A DNA stretch of 64,000 nucleotides from Chitinophagaceae bacterium (GCA_016786845.1 JAEUVB010000021.1:310001-374000), one strand, 5' to 3'. Positions 33,732-43,393 are shown, counted from the stretch's first letter. Notes: a model not told the origin generated them from the letters alone. Numbers and translations: made by a program.

Positions 33732-34709
33732 TTGAAAAAAGTCAAATATTATTACAGCAGTAAGAATCATCGATTCGAACCCATCCGGGTGCCGGTATGG
33801 AAAAAATTACTGCGCCTCTTTGGTTTAATGTCGGCCGTGGTTGTAACCGCTGCAATCATTGTGGCTTTGGCTTTCCAATATATCCAGTCTCCGAATGAAA
33901 AGCGGATGAACAAACAACTGAGCCAATTACAGGAAAAATACGATCGGTTGAGCCAGGACATTATGGAAAGCAGAGAGAGAATGACGGCCCTGGAAGACAG
34001 AGACAATCAGGTTTACCGTGTTATTTTCGAAGCCAAACCCTTATCCAAAGAAATTCGAACCGGACGTATCAACCCGGATGATCTCACTCTGGCGAAAAAA
34101 TTATCCCCCTTCAGTAATGATGCCCTCATGGCAAGCCTCGACAAAAACATGCACTCCCTAAAAAGAAGAATGGATTTTCAGGAAAAGTCGTACGACACCT
34201 TGCAGAAATTTATAGAGAAAAAACAAGAGATGCTGGCGAGTATCCCATCGATACAACCGGTTTCCAATAAACAATTGGAGCGTATTGCATCCGGCTTCGG
34301 ATATCGAATAGATCCAATCTACAAAATTGGGAAATTTCATGCCGGTCTCGATTTCACAGCGCCCACCGGTACGCCGATTTATGCCACCGGTGATGGTGTG
34401 GTGGAAAGTGCAGATTACCATGAAAGCGGTTTTGGAAACCATATCTGGATCCGTCATGGATTTGGTTATCGTACCCATTATTGTCATATGGTTAAAATGA
34501 AAGCACAGCCTGGACAGACGGTGAAACGAGGCATGGTGATCGGTTGGGTAGGAAGTACCGGTAAAAGCACGGGCCCGCACTGCCATTACGAAGTAGAGAA
34601 AAGTGGTGAAAAGATAGACCCCATTCATTTTTTCTATAATGATTTGAAGCCGGAAGACTTTGACCGCATGGTTCAGATGGCTCAGGCCGGTAATCAGGCA
34701 TTTGATTAA
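33732..34709 (+). CDS. M23 (LytM/Gly-Gly) family peptidase with membrane anchor and coiled coil
   Basis: 325 residues from TTG at 33732, as no ATG fits the start MKKVKYYY. A promoter TAAATTTG lies at 33708-33715. One membrane helix (about 28-52, LLRLFGLMSAVVVTAAIIVAL) is followed by a coiled coil (about 60-110) and a C-terminal LytM domain: FGYRIDPIYKIGKFHAGLDF with the first zinc ligands, and GPHCHYEV with the last. It probably trims cross-bridges in peptidoglycan, or activates amidases like EnvC/NlpD. Its zinc ligands look complete. It is followed by the MerR regulator after 58 bases. Confidence 0.92.
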   Translation: MKKVKYYYSSKNHRFEPIRVPVWKKLLRLFGLMSAVVVTAAIIVALAFQYIQSPNEKRMNKQLSQLQEKYDRLSQDIMESRERMTALEDRDNQVYRVIFEAKPLSKEIRTGRINPDDLTLAKKLSPFSNDALMASLDKNMHSLKRRMDFQEKSYDTLQKFIEKKQEMLASIPSIQPVSNKQLERIASGFGYRIDPIYKIGKFHAGLDFTAPTGTPIYATGDGVVESADYHESGFGNHIWIRHGFGYRTHYCHMVKMKAQPGQTVKRGMVIGWVGSTGKSTGPHCHYEVEKSGEKIDPIHFFYNDLKPEDFDRMVQMAQAGNQAFD

Positions 34710-34767
34710 TCATTCCGCTTTAAAACTTCTTCTCCAATCTATTCTGTTTTTATACCTTTACCCAACC

Positions 34768-35175
34768 ATGCAACAACTCTCCCTTTTCGAACAAATGCAA
34801 CTCCTCAAAGAGGATAAGCGGGAGATTCAGATTGACGAAAAAAGCCTGACCAAGTTATATTACGGCATTATGGAAGTGGCCGAAATGTTTCACGTAAATG
34901 CTTCTTTGCTTCGCTTTTGGGAAAAAGAATTTCCAACCCAATTAGGGCACATTAAAAAGAATAAAAAAGGCGATCGCTTTTATACCAAACAAGATATTGA
35001 AAAACTAAAATTGCTTTTTCACTTGGTGAAGGAGAAAAGAATGACCCTGGAAGGTGCCAGGGAGTATTTGAAACAAAACAGGAAGAAAGCCAAGGACGAT
35101 TTAAATGTGATTGAAAACCTGAATGCCGTTCGAACTTTTTTGGTGGACCTGAAAAAGAATCTGAAGTCAGGTTAG
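34768..35175 (+). CDS. MerR family transcriptional regulator
   Basis: 135 residues from ATG at 34768. The frame reaches back to 34660, but those residues are out of character. The winged helix-turn-helix YYGIMEVAEMFHVNASLLRFWEKEFP is followed by GDRFYTKQDIEKLKLLFHLVKEKRMTLEGAREYL, typical of the short MerR proteins of Bacteroidota that precede or follow LytM peptidases. No ligand-binding cysteines are seen. The N-terminal MQQLSLFEQM stretch is a specific extension. The conserved pairing with the peptidase gene suggests linked regulation of wall metabolism. Confidence 0.9.
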   Translation: MQQLSLFEQMQLLKEDKREIQIDEKSLTKLYYGIMEVAEMFHVNASLLRFWEKEFPTQLGHIKKNKKGDRFYTKQDIEKLKLLFHLVKEKRMTLEGAREYLKQNRKKAKDDLNVIENLNAVRTFLVDLKKNLKSG

Positions 35176-35221
35176 AAATGACATGCGCGAATAAAAATTA
35201 TCTCCTGTTGACGGAAAACCT

Positions 35222-35229
35222 TATTTTTG
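35222..35229 (+). promoter_or_regulatory. -7 box TATTTTTG
   Basis: Exact TAnnTTTG match 26 bases before the ATG at 35256. Confidence 0.5.
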
Positions 35230-35255
35230 TTCTCCTCAATTGAAATATATACCTA

Positions 35256-35801
35256 ATGAAAAAACTTTTCTTATCCTCCATTATAGCTCTATCCTTTATG
35301 GCTGCTCAAGCACAGGACTTCGTACGTGAATTAGATAAAAAAACAGATAAAGTGGTCCTACGCGGCAAAATCACGTTCGACGACATCCGTGATGAGAGCA
35401 TCTACAAATGGTTCGAAAATGGCTCTAAGGGCTATGATCCTGACGCCGAAGCCATTGAAGGACTTCGCCGTTATGCCGGTAATTATCGATTTGTTGTTTT
35501 TGCAGGCATGTGGTGTGAAGACACTTGGAATTTGCTTCCAAAATTTCATAAAGTTCTCAAAGAAGCACATATCGACATGAATGCCGTCGTGATGTATGGG
35601 GTGAATCGGAGAAAAGAAGCCCTCAATATCGAACATCAATTTTACAATATTAAAAGCGTTCCCACCATCATCGTGATGATGCAACATCGCGAAGTCGGCC
35701 GCATCATTGAATCCGTGAATAAAAGCATGGAAGCCGATTTGCTCAACCTCATTGAAAAGGATGCTTTGGAGATGGAAAGAAAAAAAGCAGCCAAACAATA
35801 G
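35256..35801 (+). CDS. Exported thioredoxin-fold protein lacking the second active-site cysteine
   Basis: 181 residues with a clear signal peptide (ending AAQAQ). The thioredoxin fold is visible: FVVFAGMWCEDTW (C87) where a CxxC would be expected, a strand with MYGVNRR, and the cis-Pro loop SVPTIIVM. With WCEDT instead of WCxxC the protein cannot be a normal dithiol oxidoreductase. It might use a single Cys, or bind a partner. A K-rich tail ends the chain. Solitary gene with its own promoter box. Confidence 0.85.
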   Translation: MKKLFLSSIIALSFMAAQAQDFVRELDKKTDKVVLRGKITFDDIRDESIYKWFENGSKGYDPDAEAIEGLRRYAGNYRFVVFAGMWCEDTWNLLPKFHKVLKEAHIDMNAVVMYGVNRRKEALNIEHQFYNIKSVPTIIVMMQHREVGRIIESVNKSMEADLLNLIEKDALEMERKKAAKQ

Positions 35802-35963
35802 TCGGATAAATCAAACAATTTTCATTTTAGAATTGAATTTGAAGGATTCATCGCAATCGCAAAGACCTTCATTTGTATTTACCCCTTGAGCGATTATCTT
35901 TAAAGGATATTCTGAGAAGGGATTCCATGTAAGGCTTTTTTCAGATTCAATTTAAACGGATTC

Positions 35964-37070
35964 ATGAAAACAGTTTTACTCCTATTAGCCGGACTTTTAC
36001 CGGCTTGGGCCGGGGCACAAATTACCCTCACACGCGCCGATTTTCCCAAACCAACTTCTTCTAGTCCGCTGCCGGACAGTGTTCTGTATACCAACGTGAA
36101 TGGCAATACAGCCACAGCCCATACCATCAATGGAGTCAATATCTCTTGGGACGAATCAGCCCTCAGCGGTACGACGGCCTACCAGCAATTTTTGCCGATG
36201 AGCTCAACTCCGCTGATTTTTCAATTGTTGTTTCTCTCCTGCGATTATGCGCAACCCCTTCTCAACAGCAATTTTGGTGGAAACATTTTAAGCGATGCGT
36301 ATGAGTACTATGACTATGCTTCTTCTAATTCCCGCTTGCAAGTCAAAGGATTTGGCGGTAATATTCTGATTCCCGGACAGACCGTTGCCGTTCCTCTTCC
36401 GGCCTTGTATTCATCCCCGGATATTATTTATGAATTTCCATTGGCGTATGGCAACAAGGATAGCTGTGTTTCCGGATTCGATGTTTCCGTTCCATTGGGC
36501 GGCATTATCGGAAACATTCAATTGAAGCGATCACAGAAAAGAGTCAATGAAGTGGATGCATGGGGCCGTATGACAACCCCGAGCGGCACCTACGATGTGC
36601 TACGACATGTATCTAACATTGAACGTATAGATTCCCTCATCACCGGCATATTCCCTATAGGCATACCCTCTAATCCTGTTGAATACAGATGGTTGGCACC
36701 GGGCATGAAAATTCCGGTATTGCAAATAAACGGTACACAAATTGGGAATAATTTCAATATTACCGGTACAACATTCTGGGGTTCAACCGCTTTGGGTATA
36801 GCTCCCCTCAACCAAAATTATTCTTTAGGACTTTATCCTAATCCGACTACAGATCAGGTAACGGTACAATTTGTTTTGAATGAACGTTCGAAAGTGGATA
36901 TCATGGTTTTTGATTATAGTGGCCGGGTATGCAGTGAGTTTCATTTCTCACAGATGAATTCCGGGTCTCATTCTTTAGCCATCCCGGTTTATGGACTTGC
37001 CGGCGGTCAATATCAAATCGTTTGTCAATCAGGATCACAATTGATCTCTCGGCAGTTAATCAAGTTATAA
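35964..37070 (+). CDS. Secreted protein with type IX secretion C-terminal sorting domain
   Basis: 368 residues. Signal peptide (1-18, ending AWAGAQ), a beta-rich N-terminal domain of unknown function (about 20-275), and a type A T9SS sorting domain at about 285-368: LYPNPTTDQVTVQF, VDIMVFDYSGR, GGQYQIVCQS and the terminal ISRQLIKL. Such domains send proteins across the outer membrane via PorU and are then usually cut off. The passenger contains no recognised catalytic motif. The presence of this gene points to a Bacteroidota host with T9SS. Confidence 0.9.
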   Translation: MKTVLLLLAGLLPAWAGAQITLTRADFPKPTSSSPLPDSVLYTNVNGNTATAHTINGVNISWDESALSGTTAYQQFLPMSSTPLIFQLLFLSCDYAQPLLNSNFGGNILSDAYEYYDYASSNSRLQVKGFGGNILIPGQTVAVPLPALYSSPDIIYEFPLAYGNKDSCVSGFDVSVPLGGIIGNIQLKRSQKRVNEVDAWGRMTTPSGTYDVLRHVSNIERIDSLITGIFPIGIPSNPVEYRWLAPGMKIPVLQINGTQIGNNFNITGTTFWGSTALGIAPLNQNYSLGLYPNPTTDQVTVQFVLNERSKVDIMVFDYSGRVCSEFHFSQMNSGSHSLAIPVYGLAGGQYQIVCQSGSQLISRQLIKL

Positions 37071-37147
37071 GCTCCTGAATTGAATCCCCTCTGTTTCATT
37101 GGGTATGTTCGTTATATGCAAACGAAATACTATCTTCATCCCTCTCT

Positions 37148-37852
37148 ATGAAGTACCTGCTCATCGTCACCAACTTGTTGACCTTGACCTTGCTGACCAT
37201 TTGTGTATGGAGAATAAATAAGTTGACCCAACCCATTGAAAAACCGGATCCTGCAACCTATTCCTATTTCAGCAATCCCAATTATACAGAGGCCTGTGAT
37301 TTATATACAAGCTATACCGGAAGCAAAAACATTGTCATGTTCGGCAATTCTATTTGTTATCGTATACAATGGAATGAATTACTCCAACGTAATGATATGG
37401 CTAACCGTGGCATTGGCGCCGATATCACCGAAGGCTATTTGCATCGCATGGAGTCTGTGCTGAATCTCAATCCCAAAATCTGCTTTGTAGAGGGAGGGAT
37501 CAATGATATAGCCATTGGTATTCCTAAAGAAAATACCATTCGCAACCTGAATGCCATCCTCGATACCTTGAATGCCCATGGGGTGAAAGCCATTCTGCAT
37601 ACAGTTTTTCCGGTAGCAAAATCATACCCCGATGCCGCTTTGATCAATGAAAAAGTGCAAGCGATGAATTTGGATATACAAAATCTTTCAAATCAAAAAC
37701 AGGTGCCCCTCATCGATTTATATCCCCTTTTGTCTGAATCCGGATTACTGAAAGACGAATATGCACAAAGCGATGGGATACACTTAACGGCGAAAGCTTA
37801 TCTGATTTGGAAAAAAGAGATAGAAAAAATATTACTTTCGTTTGGTCTATAA
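37148..37852 (+). CDS. SGNH/GDSL-type hydrolase
   Basis: 234 residues with an N-terminal membrane helix or signal anchor (4-22). SGNH blocks: FGNSICY (Ser block, with Ser in GNS), GIGADI near block II, EGGINDI (Asn block), and SDGIHLT with catalytic Asp and His at the C-terminus. It is likely an esterase or acetyl-transferase-like enzyme acting at the cell surface. It lies 14 bases before the GT2 gene, and the next membrane protein overlaps that gene, so the three form one operon probably making or modifying a surface glycan or lipid. Confidence 0.88.
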   Translation: MKYLLIVTNLLTLTLLTICVWRINKLTQPIEKPDPATYSYFSNPNYTEACDLYTSYTGSKNIVMFGNSICYRIQWNELLQRNDMANRGIGADITEGYLHRMESVLNLNPKICFVEGGINDIAIGIPKENTIRNLNAILDTLNAHGVKAILHTVFPVAKSYPDAALINEKVQAMNLDIQNLSNQKQVPLIDLYPLLSESGLLKDEYAQSDGIHLTAKAYLIWKKEIEKILLSFGL

Positions 37853-37866
37853 GCCCATGAGTTTCT

Positions 37867-38817
37867 ATGAAGTCACCGACTATTTCTATTGTTGTTTCCG
37901 TTTATAATGAGGCCGAGGGATTGACTGCATTTTGGACTGCACTTAAAAAATCATTATCGGAATGCGTCGATTTTAATTTTGAAATCCTTTGGATCAATGA
38001 TGGTAGTGTCGATGAATCGCAATCTATTATACAGTCTATTTGTGCGGGCCCAACGCCGGAAAATAGCGGGCATGTACAAATAGAGTTTTCAAAAAATTTT
38101 GGACACGAAGCGGCTATGCTCGCCGGTATGGACACGGCAAGCGGTGAGGCCATTTTATGTATGGACGCCGATCAGCAACATCCGCCTTCCAGCATCACCG
38201 AAATGTTGCATGCATATCGATCCGGTGCTGATATTGTATTGATGCAAAGAACTTCACGCCGGGATGCTTCCGTATTACACCGGTTTTTTTCGACTTTATT
38301 TTATCGCCTGATCAATGCCCTTTCTTCCTTTCGGTTTCAATCAAATGCCACTGATTTTTTTTTAGTTTCATACAGAGTAGCAGAAGTCTTGAGAAAAAGC
38401 TTCCGTGAAAGAAATCGTTTTTTGAGAGGCTTCATTCAAAGCCTTGGATTCGAAAAAAAGGTCCTTTACTTCGAGGCTCCGGCCAGAGCTTATGGCGAAA
38501 GTCATTATTCCTATTATCGTCTCACCAAATTGGCTCTGAATGCCATATTTACTTTTTCTAATAAGCCCCTGCGTTTATCTATTCTCATCGCTGTCTTGTT
38601 TGTTCTCTTTACGCTCGCTTTTGGCGCCTACAGCATCTACCAATATCTCTTTGGAAATACACCTCCATCCGGGTACACCTCCATCATTTTATTTTTATCA
38701 GTTTCCTTTTCGTTGCTCTTCATCCTGCTGACAATCTTTTTTCTATACTTCGAAAAAGTTTTGGATGAAATGAGGCAGCGACCTATTTATATTATCAAAA
38801 ATCTGAAACGATCGTGA
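37867..38817 (+). CDS. Glycosyltransferase family 2, polyprenyl-phosphate sugar transferase type
   Basis: 316 residues. GT2 core: SIVVSVYNEAEGL, ILWINDGSVDES, NFGHEAAMLAGMD and the nucleotide-sugar/metal site MDADQQHPP. The motif EFSKNFGHEAA with two C-terminal membrane helices (about 240-262 and 275-300) is typical of DPM1/ArnC-like enzymes, which transfer a sugar to undecaprenyl phosphate. It is the middle gene of a three-gene operon. The stop TGA overlaps the GTG start of the membrane protein that follows. Confidence 0.93.
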   Translation: MKSPTISIVVSVYNEAEGLTAFWTALKKSLSECVDFNFEILWINDGSVDESQSIIQSICAGPTPENSGHVQIEFSKNFGHEAAMLAGMDTASGEAILCMDADQQHPPSSITEMLHAYRSGADIVLMQRTSRRDASVLHRFFSTLFYRLINALSSFRFQSNATDFFLVSYRVAEVLRKSFRERNRFLRGFIQSLGFEKKVLYFEAPARAYGESHYSYYRLTKLALNAIFTFSNKPLRLSILIAVLFVLFTLAFGAYSIYQYLFGNTPPSGYTSIILFLSVSFSLLFILLTIFFLYFEKVLDEMRQRPIYIIKNLKRS

Positions 38818-40271
38818 AAGACCGCATCCAACAGATGAATGTATTTTTCATGACCTGGAAGGGATATTTGACCGGCATGATTCTGGTCTTTTTTTTCTGT
38901 TCCTTATTATACGGATTATCTTTTATCACTGCATATTCCAGTAGTACCCAGGCCCGGCAAGATGCTTCAGGTTTTGAATATCGTTATGCTAAACAATTTA
39001 TTTATTTCTATTTTTATACCGGTTATTTTCCCTTAGCCACTTTGAATGAGGAACTGACATTCAATCGTGCAGCGGCGGAGAAGGAACTGGAGCTTCACGG
39101 TGACCAACTCATCATGGAATATAAGCATTGGTCCCGCTTAGGCGAACATGCACGTATTTTTGCTTTCCTGCCTGATGCCTGGATCAAACGCAGTCCGGCC
39201 AATCCTTCTGTTCGTTTATTCAACGCCTTGTTTTTTACTTTGGGTTTACTTTTCCTATTTCGGGGCAGTTGGAAAATTGGCTATCCATTAACCGGACTGT
39301 TTGCTTGTCTGCTGATACTGTGCACCCCATATTATCACTATGAAATTTTTCGAAATGAAAATATATTCGGACTCCTGCATTCCATTTTTTATTTCTGTAT
39401 CGGCATTTTGCTGCCGGTTCTTTTTGCCCCCAATAATCCTTCGCCCAAACATTTAGCCTTGGGCATTCCTGCCGTTCTTCTTATTGCTTTTGGAAGCGAA
39501 ATCCGGAATGAAATCTCTATCGTACTGGTATCGGTCTTGCTGCTCTATCTTTTGGCGAATTCATTCCACTGGATATATCGGCTCGTTTCTATCATACTAT
39601 TCTGCGGACTTTTTGTCTTCAGTAAGAAAATGATACAATATTATTTCCATCAAAAATTCGAGGCAGCAACCGCTTTAGTAAAAAGTAAAGGCGGACATGT
39701 GTATACCGGTGCCCGCATTAGCGGACATCAGTTTTGGCATCCTGTATCCTGCGGACTCGGCGATTTTGATCAGCGCTACGGACATCGGTGGGATGATCGC
39801 GTGGCCTATGCCTATGCTATACCCGTTCTGAAAGAAAAATACAATCTGGATATTCCTTATTCAGGCGAACTTTATGTAGATGCCTATTATGACTCTGCAA
39901 AAATCTATTACAAGAAGTTCGATGAAATTCCGGAATATGAGGAGGTGATGAAAGAGCAGGTACTTCATCAAATTCAACAAGACCCTTCATGGTATGCATC
40001 TATCTTGATCCAACGGATATTGCGCATATTGACCACCACATTACCTTTTCCATTGGCCGGCTGGCTTTTGTTTCCGTTGCTATATGTACTCATTCGAAAA
40101 AGAGAATGGACCTTACTGAAACTTATTGTAATTTCATTACCCTTGTCTGCAATGTCATTCTTGATTTATTCTGGCAATGGTGCTACGTACAATTCTGTTT
40201 TCCCTTTTGTGGTGATCATTCTATGGGTCGTTATCGGAATAAAAAGTAGTATAAAATTGAATTCGGTTTAA
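38814..40271 (+). CDS. Polytopic membrane protein, possible lipid-linked glycosyltransferase
   Basis: 485 residues from GTG at 38814, which overlaps the upstream stop by 4 bases. ATG at 38835 (MNVFFMTWKG) is an alternative start. About ten membrane helices are spread over the chain with one large soluble segment (about 275-385) containing GDFDQRYGHRWDDRVAYAY. I recognise no named domain. Size and location after a polyprenyl-phosphate sugar transferase suggest a GT-C-like enzyme or transporter of the product. The convergent neighbour begins one base after its stop. Confidence 0.75.
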   Translation: MKDRIQQMNVFFMTWKGYLTGMILVFFFCSLLYGLSFITAYSSSTQARQDASGFEYRYAKQFIYFYFYTGYFPLATLNEELTFNRAAAEKELELHGDQLIMEYKHWSRLGEHARIFAFLPDAWIKRSPANPSVRLFNALFFTLGLLFLFRGSWKIGYPLTGLFACLLILCTPYYHYEIFRNENIFGLLHSIFYFCIGILLPVLFAPNNPSPKHLALGIPAVLLIAFGSEIRNEISIVLVSVLLLYLLANSFHWIYRLVSIILFCGLFVFSKKMIQYYFHQKFEAATALVKSKGGHVYTGARISGHQFWHPVSCGLGDFDQRYGHRWDDRVAYAYAIPVLKEKYNLDIPYSGELYVDAYYDSAKIYYKKFDEIPEYEEVMKEQVLHQIQQDPSWYASILIQRILRILTTTLPFPLAGWLLFPLLYVLIRKREWTLLKLIVISLPLSAMSFLIYSGNGATYNSVFPFVVIILWVVIGIKSSIKLNSV

Positions 40272-41321
40272 TCATCCATCTTTATTTATCCTCGCACCGG
40301 CAAATCTTCCCCTGCCTGAAAAATAATCAGGGTCGGATAATTGTACCTCCCTGCCTTGTAATATTTCTTCAAAGTAATGATGAATGATTTTTGATTGACG
40401 ATACTTACGTTCCGGCAAGTCTAAAAAGTAATTATGGGTACTGCCCACAGCTGAATTAAAATCAATATACCTGATCACTTTCGAATAGGGAGGACGAAAT
40501 CTTCGACCCAATTTGCGGTTACCGGATAATAGAGTGGCTCCGCCTAGTTTTTCATCCTGCCGGTTGTAATGCACATATATTCTTTGGGCGAAATGAACAT
40601 CTTGTATCCACTGTATATGATTTTTTTGAGGCACACAAGCCGCATTTAACACCACATGATCTACAAAAACTTCTTTCCATGATACCGTCAACTTGTGGAG
40701 CATCATTTCTCGAAAAACCAAATTGCCCATACTATGAAAGAATAGGGTGATTTTTTCTTCCTTAAACAACTCCGTTTTCATTTTGAAATAACGGATACTG
40801 TCCAGCATTTGAAAATATTGTCGATAAGAATTTTTTGCGTTGTTCAAAGAGAAACGAAAATTCTTCATTAGTCCTAGATCATGATTGATACTGGCATAAT
40901 CAAACAAAAGCACATTCACGGGATATTGCTTTTGCATGAGGTAAGCCCTTTTCATATTGCCGCTAAAGGTCTTGCCCATACCCTCAGTATAAATCACCCA
41001 GTCGCGATGAGGTAATAATGCCATTGCCTCCTTCAAAGATTGCATCTCCTGAACCATCCAGCCGGAGTCTTCTTTGCTGATGTATAAAATATGTCGCTGA
41101 CTGGTATCAGTCAGTTCAGGTACTTCTGTCATTCCGTTTGCACTGATGGGACGATTAGATACAAAAACAAAAGCTGTGTCCGACCGTTCTGCCATGTCCA
41201 CTTTTCGAAATTGATTTGGATTCCATTTAATGACCTGTGCCTGAAGACCAAGGCAGCTAATTAAAATAAGCACGGTGAGCGCTGTTATATGAGCCTTATG
41301 AATAAAATGGTAAGCCTTCAT
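40272..41321 (-). CDS. Exported alpha/beta-hydrolase-fold protein (DUF900-like)
   Basis: 349 residues with a signal peptide (ending GLQAQ). An alpha/beta hydrolase elbow FFHSMGN supplies the Ser nucleophile, VNVLLFDYAS is the strand before it, and a late Asp/His region exists (DEKLGG, GSTHNYF). The overall arrangement (DWVIYTEGMGKTFSGNMKRA) resembles DUF900-type esterases. Substrate unknown. A near-match promoter TACTTTCG lies about 6 bases before the ATG. It converges with the membrane-protein operon. Confidence 0.78.
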   Translation of the reverse strand: MKAYHFIHKAHITALTVLILISCLGLQAQVIKWNPNQFRKVDMAERSDTAFVFVSNRPISANGMTEVPELTDTSQRHILYISKEDSGWMVQEMQSLKEAMALLPHRDWVIYTEGMGKTFSGNMKRAYLMQKQYPVNVLLFDYASINHDLGLMKNFRFSLNNAKNSYRQYFQMLDSIRYFKMKTELFKEEKITLFFHSMGNLVFREMMLHKLTVSWKEVFVDHVVLNAACVPQKNHIQWIQDVHFAQRIYVHYNRQDEKLGGATLLSGNRKLGRRFRPPYSKVIRYIDFNSAVGSTHNYFLDLPERKYRQSKIIHHYFEEILQGREVQLSDPDYFSGRGRFAGARINKDG

Positions 41322-41441
41322 CCTGCGAAAGTATTCTTTTCTTTCCTGTAGCGAGTAACCGCTTGCTGATAGCCTATCAATGTTTAGGCCAAACCCAACT
41401 CACCCGCCGCAAAAACATACCCCAAAAACGGATAAAAATAA

Positions 41442-41449
41442 TATCTTTG
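41442..41449 (+). promoter_or_regulatory. -7 box TATCTTTG
   Basis: Exact match 8 bases before the ATG at 41458. It excludes the longer frame that starts at 41380. Confidence 0.65.
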
Positions 41450-41457
41450 TCGGGTTC

Positions 41458-42216
41458 ATGACTAGCCGAATTCTTCATAAAAAACTTACTGATCTTCGCC
41501 AGCAGCGTAAAAAAGGTTTTGCTGTCCTGGTAGACCCGGATAAAGTTTCCTTGCAGCAAATCAGCATTCTGGCTCAAAAGTGTAATGAAGCGAAAGTTGA
41601 TTTCCTCTTTATGGGCGGCAGCCTCATGGTTTCTCAACACATGGACGATTGCATCAAACATTTCAAATCCTTAAGTGATATCCCGGTCATTCTTTTTCCG
41701 GGAAGCCCGGCTCAAGTGAGTCGATATGCCGATGCCCTCTTTTACCTGTCCCTGATATCGGGCCGTAATCCCGAATTGCTCATTGGTGCCCATGTGGTTT
41801 CAGCACCTATGGTGAAAAGCAGTGGACTTGAGGTCATCTCTACAGGATATATCGTGGTGGATGGCGGTGCACCTACTACTGTTTCTTATATGAGTCATAG
41901 TATGCCTGTTCCTCACGATAAAGATGATATTGCCATGTGTACGGCCATGGCCGGTGAAATGCAGGGTAAACACATCCTGTATATGGATGCAGGCAGCGGT
42001 GCAAAACGACCGATTTCAGAATCTATGATACAACGTGTAGCTGCTAATACCGAAATTCCCCTCATTGTAGGTGGCGGTATTACGGATCCTGAAAAAGCCT
42101 ATCTCAATTGTAAGGCTGGCGCCGATGTTATTGTGGTGGGAAATGCCATTGAAAAGGACATCAATCTGATCAAAGAGATTTCTGAGGCGGTGCACCAAAG
42201 CAGCATTAAGGTGTAG
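41458..42216 (+). CDS. Geranylgeranylglyceryl/heptaprenylglyceryl phosphate synthase
   Basis: 252 residues from ATG at 41458. The GGGPS TIM-barrel is recognised by LVDPDKVS, FLFMGGSLMVS, LFPGSPAQVS, the ISGRNPELLIGAHV segment, STGYIVVDGG, YMDAGSGAKRPI and VGGGITDPEKA ending in VVGNAIEKD. The enzyme joins a polyprenyl chain to glycerol-1-phosphate. In Bacteroidota it is thought to form unusual ether lipids. It precedes paaB by 96 bases, but the two are functionally unrelated. Start fixed by the TATCTTTG box. Confidence 0.93.
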   Translation: MTSRILHKKLTDLRQQRKKGFAVLVDPDKVSLQQISILAQKCNEAKVDFLFMGGSLMVSQHMDDCIKHFKSLSDIPVILFPGSPAQVSRYADALFYLSLISGRNPELLIGAHVVSAPMVKSSGLEVISTGYIVVDGGAPTTVSYMSHSMPVPHDKDDIAMCTAMAGEMQGKHILYMDAGSGAKRPISESMIQRVAANTEIPLIVGGGITDPEKAYLNCKAGADVIVVGNAIEKDINLIKEISEAVHQSSIKV

Positions 42217-42312
42217 AAATTACCGAATCTTTTCTACCCATATCCCAAAGTCAATTTCTATAGAATATTCATCTTCGATTGTTTAGTTTTACAATCTTAA
42301 AATTTCATTGCT

Positions 42313-42600
42313 ATGAGTAATCAAGAATGGCCTCTTTGGGAGATTTTTATCCGCAGCAAGGCGGGCCTCGATCACAAACATGTTGGTAGTCTGCACGCTG
42401 CCGATGCCCAAATGGCTATCGAAATGGCGCGTGATGTGTATACCCGCCGTATGGAAGGCATCAGTATTTGGGCGGTGGAAAGCGTGAATATCCATGCTTC
42501 AAATCCGGATGATGCCGAAAGCTTTTATGAACCCAGTAATGATAAAATATACAGACATCCCACATTTTATGATTTGCCGGATGAACTCACCCACATGTAG
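42313..42600 (+). CDS. paaB: Phenylacetyl-CoA epoxidase subunit PaaB
   Basis: 95 residues. The family is clear from WPLWEIFIRSKAGLDHKHVG, AQMAIEMARDVYTRR and SIWAVESVNI. PaaB is a small structural subunit of the ring-1,2-phenylacetyl-CoA epoxidase complex (PaaA catalytic, PaaC structural, PaaE reductase). The gene starts the run paaB-paaC-paaD, with 19 bases to paaC. PaaA, normally just upstream, is not here. Confidence 0.95.
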   Translation: MSNQEWPLWEIFIRSKAGLDHKHVGSLHAADAQMAIEMARDVYTRRMEGISIWAVESVNIHASNPDDAESFYEPSNDKIYRHPTFYDLPDELTHM

Positions 42601-42619
42601 TGGATGATTAGTTGTAATA

Positions 42620-43393
42620 ATGATGATGAATATGACAAACGATAAAATACAATATATCCTTCAATTGGCCGATAATAGCCTCATTCATGGGCATCGCCTG
42701 AGTGAATGGTGCGGTCACGGACCGATACTGGAAGTAGATATGGCCCTCACCAATATCGCCCTCGATAATATTGGTGCTGCGCGAAGTTTCTATCAGTACG
42801 CCGCTGAACTTGAGGGCCAGTGTAAAACAGAAGATTCATATCCATACGAAAGGGATATTTTAGAATTCAGGAATGTTTTGTTGCTGGAATTGCCCAATGG
42901 AGAATTTTCAGACACCCTCATGAAATGCTTTTTCTTTGATGCCTTTCAATTTCATTTTTATACTGCCCTTCAAAAAAGCACAGATGAACGCATCGCTTCC
43001 ATTGCCACAAAATCCTTGAAGGAAGTCACCTATCATCTGCGCTTTAGTAGCGAATGGGTAATTCGTTTGGGTGATGGCACAGCTGAGAGCAAACAAAAAA
43101 TGCAAGCCGCTATTGCCGATTTCTGGACTTATACCGGCGAATTATTTGACGCCTCTGCTGCCGAAAAAGCCATGATGTCTGAAGGTGTAGCAGTTGATCC
43201 CGCTTCTTTAAGACCCCTTTGGGAAAAAACAATTGCAGATACGTTTGAAGAGGCCACATTATCTTATCCTATCCAAAAAGATGGTGCATGGTTTCAAAAA
43301 GGTGGCAAAACCGGAATCCATACAGAATACATTGGCTTTATTTTGGCCGAAATGCAATACATGCAAAAAAGCTATCCCGGACTTGAATGGTAA
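42620..43393 (+). CDS. paaC: Phenylacetyl-CoA epoxidase subunit PaaC
   Basis: 257 residues. Ferritin-like all-helical subunit: QLADNSLIHGHRLSEWCGHGP, EVDMALTNIALDNIGAARSFY, FQFHFYTAL, VTYHLRFSSEWVIRLGDGT. In the complex it supports PaaA but lost most metal ligands. Its stop overlaps the paaD start by 7 bases, so translation is coupled. Alternative starts at the third and fifth codons (ATGATGAATATG). Confidence 0.95.
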   Translation: MMMNMTNDKIQYILQLADNSLIHGHRLSEWCGHGPILEVDMALTNIALDNIGAARSFYQYAAELEGQCKTEDSYPYERDILEFRNVLLLELPNGEFSDTLMKCFFFDAFQFHFYTALQKSTDERIASIATKSLKEVTYHLRFSSEWVIRLGDGTAESKQKMQAAIADFWTYTGELFDASAAEKAMMSEGVAVDPASLRPLWEKTIADTFEEATLSYPIQKDGAWFQKGGKTGIHTEYIGFILAEMQYMQKSYPGLEW

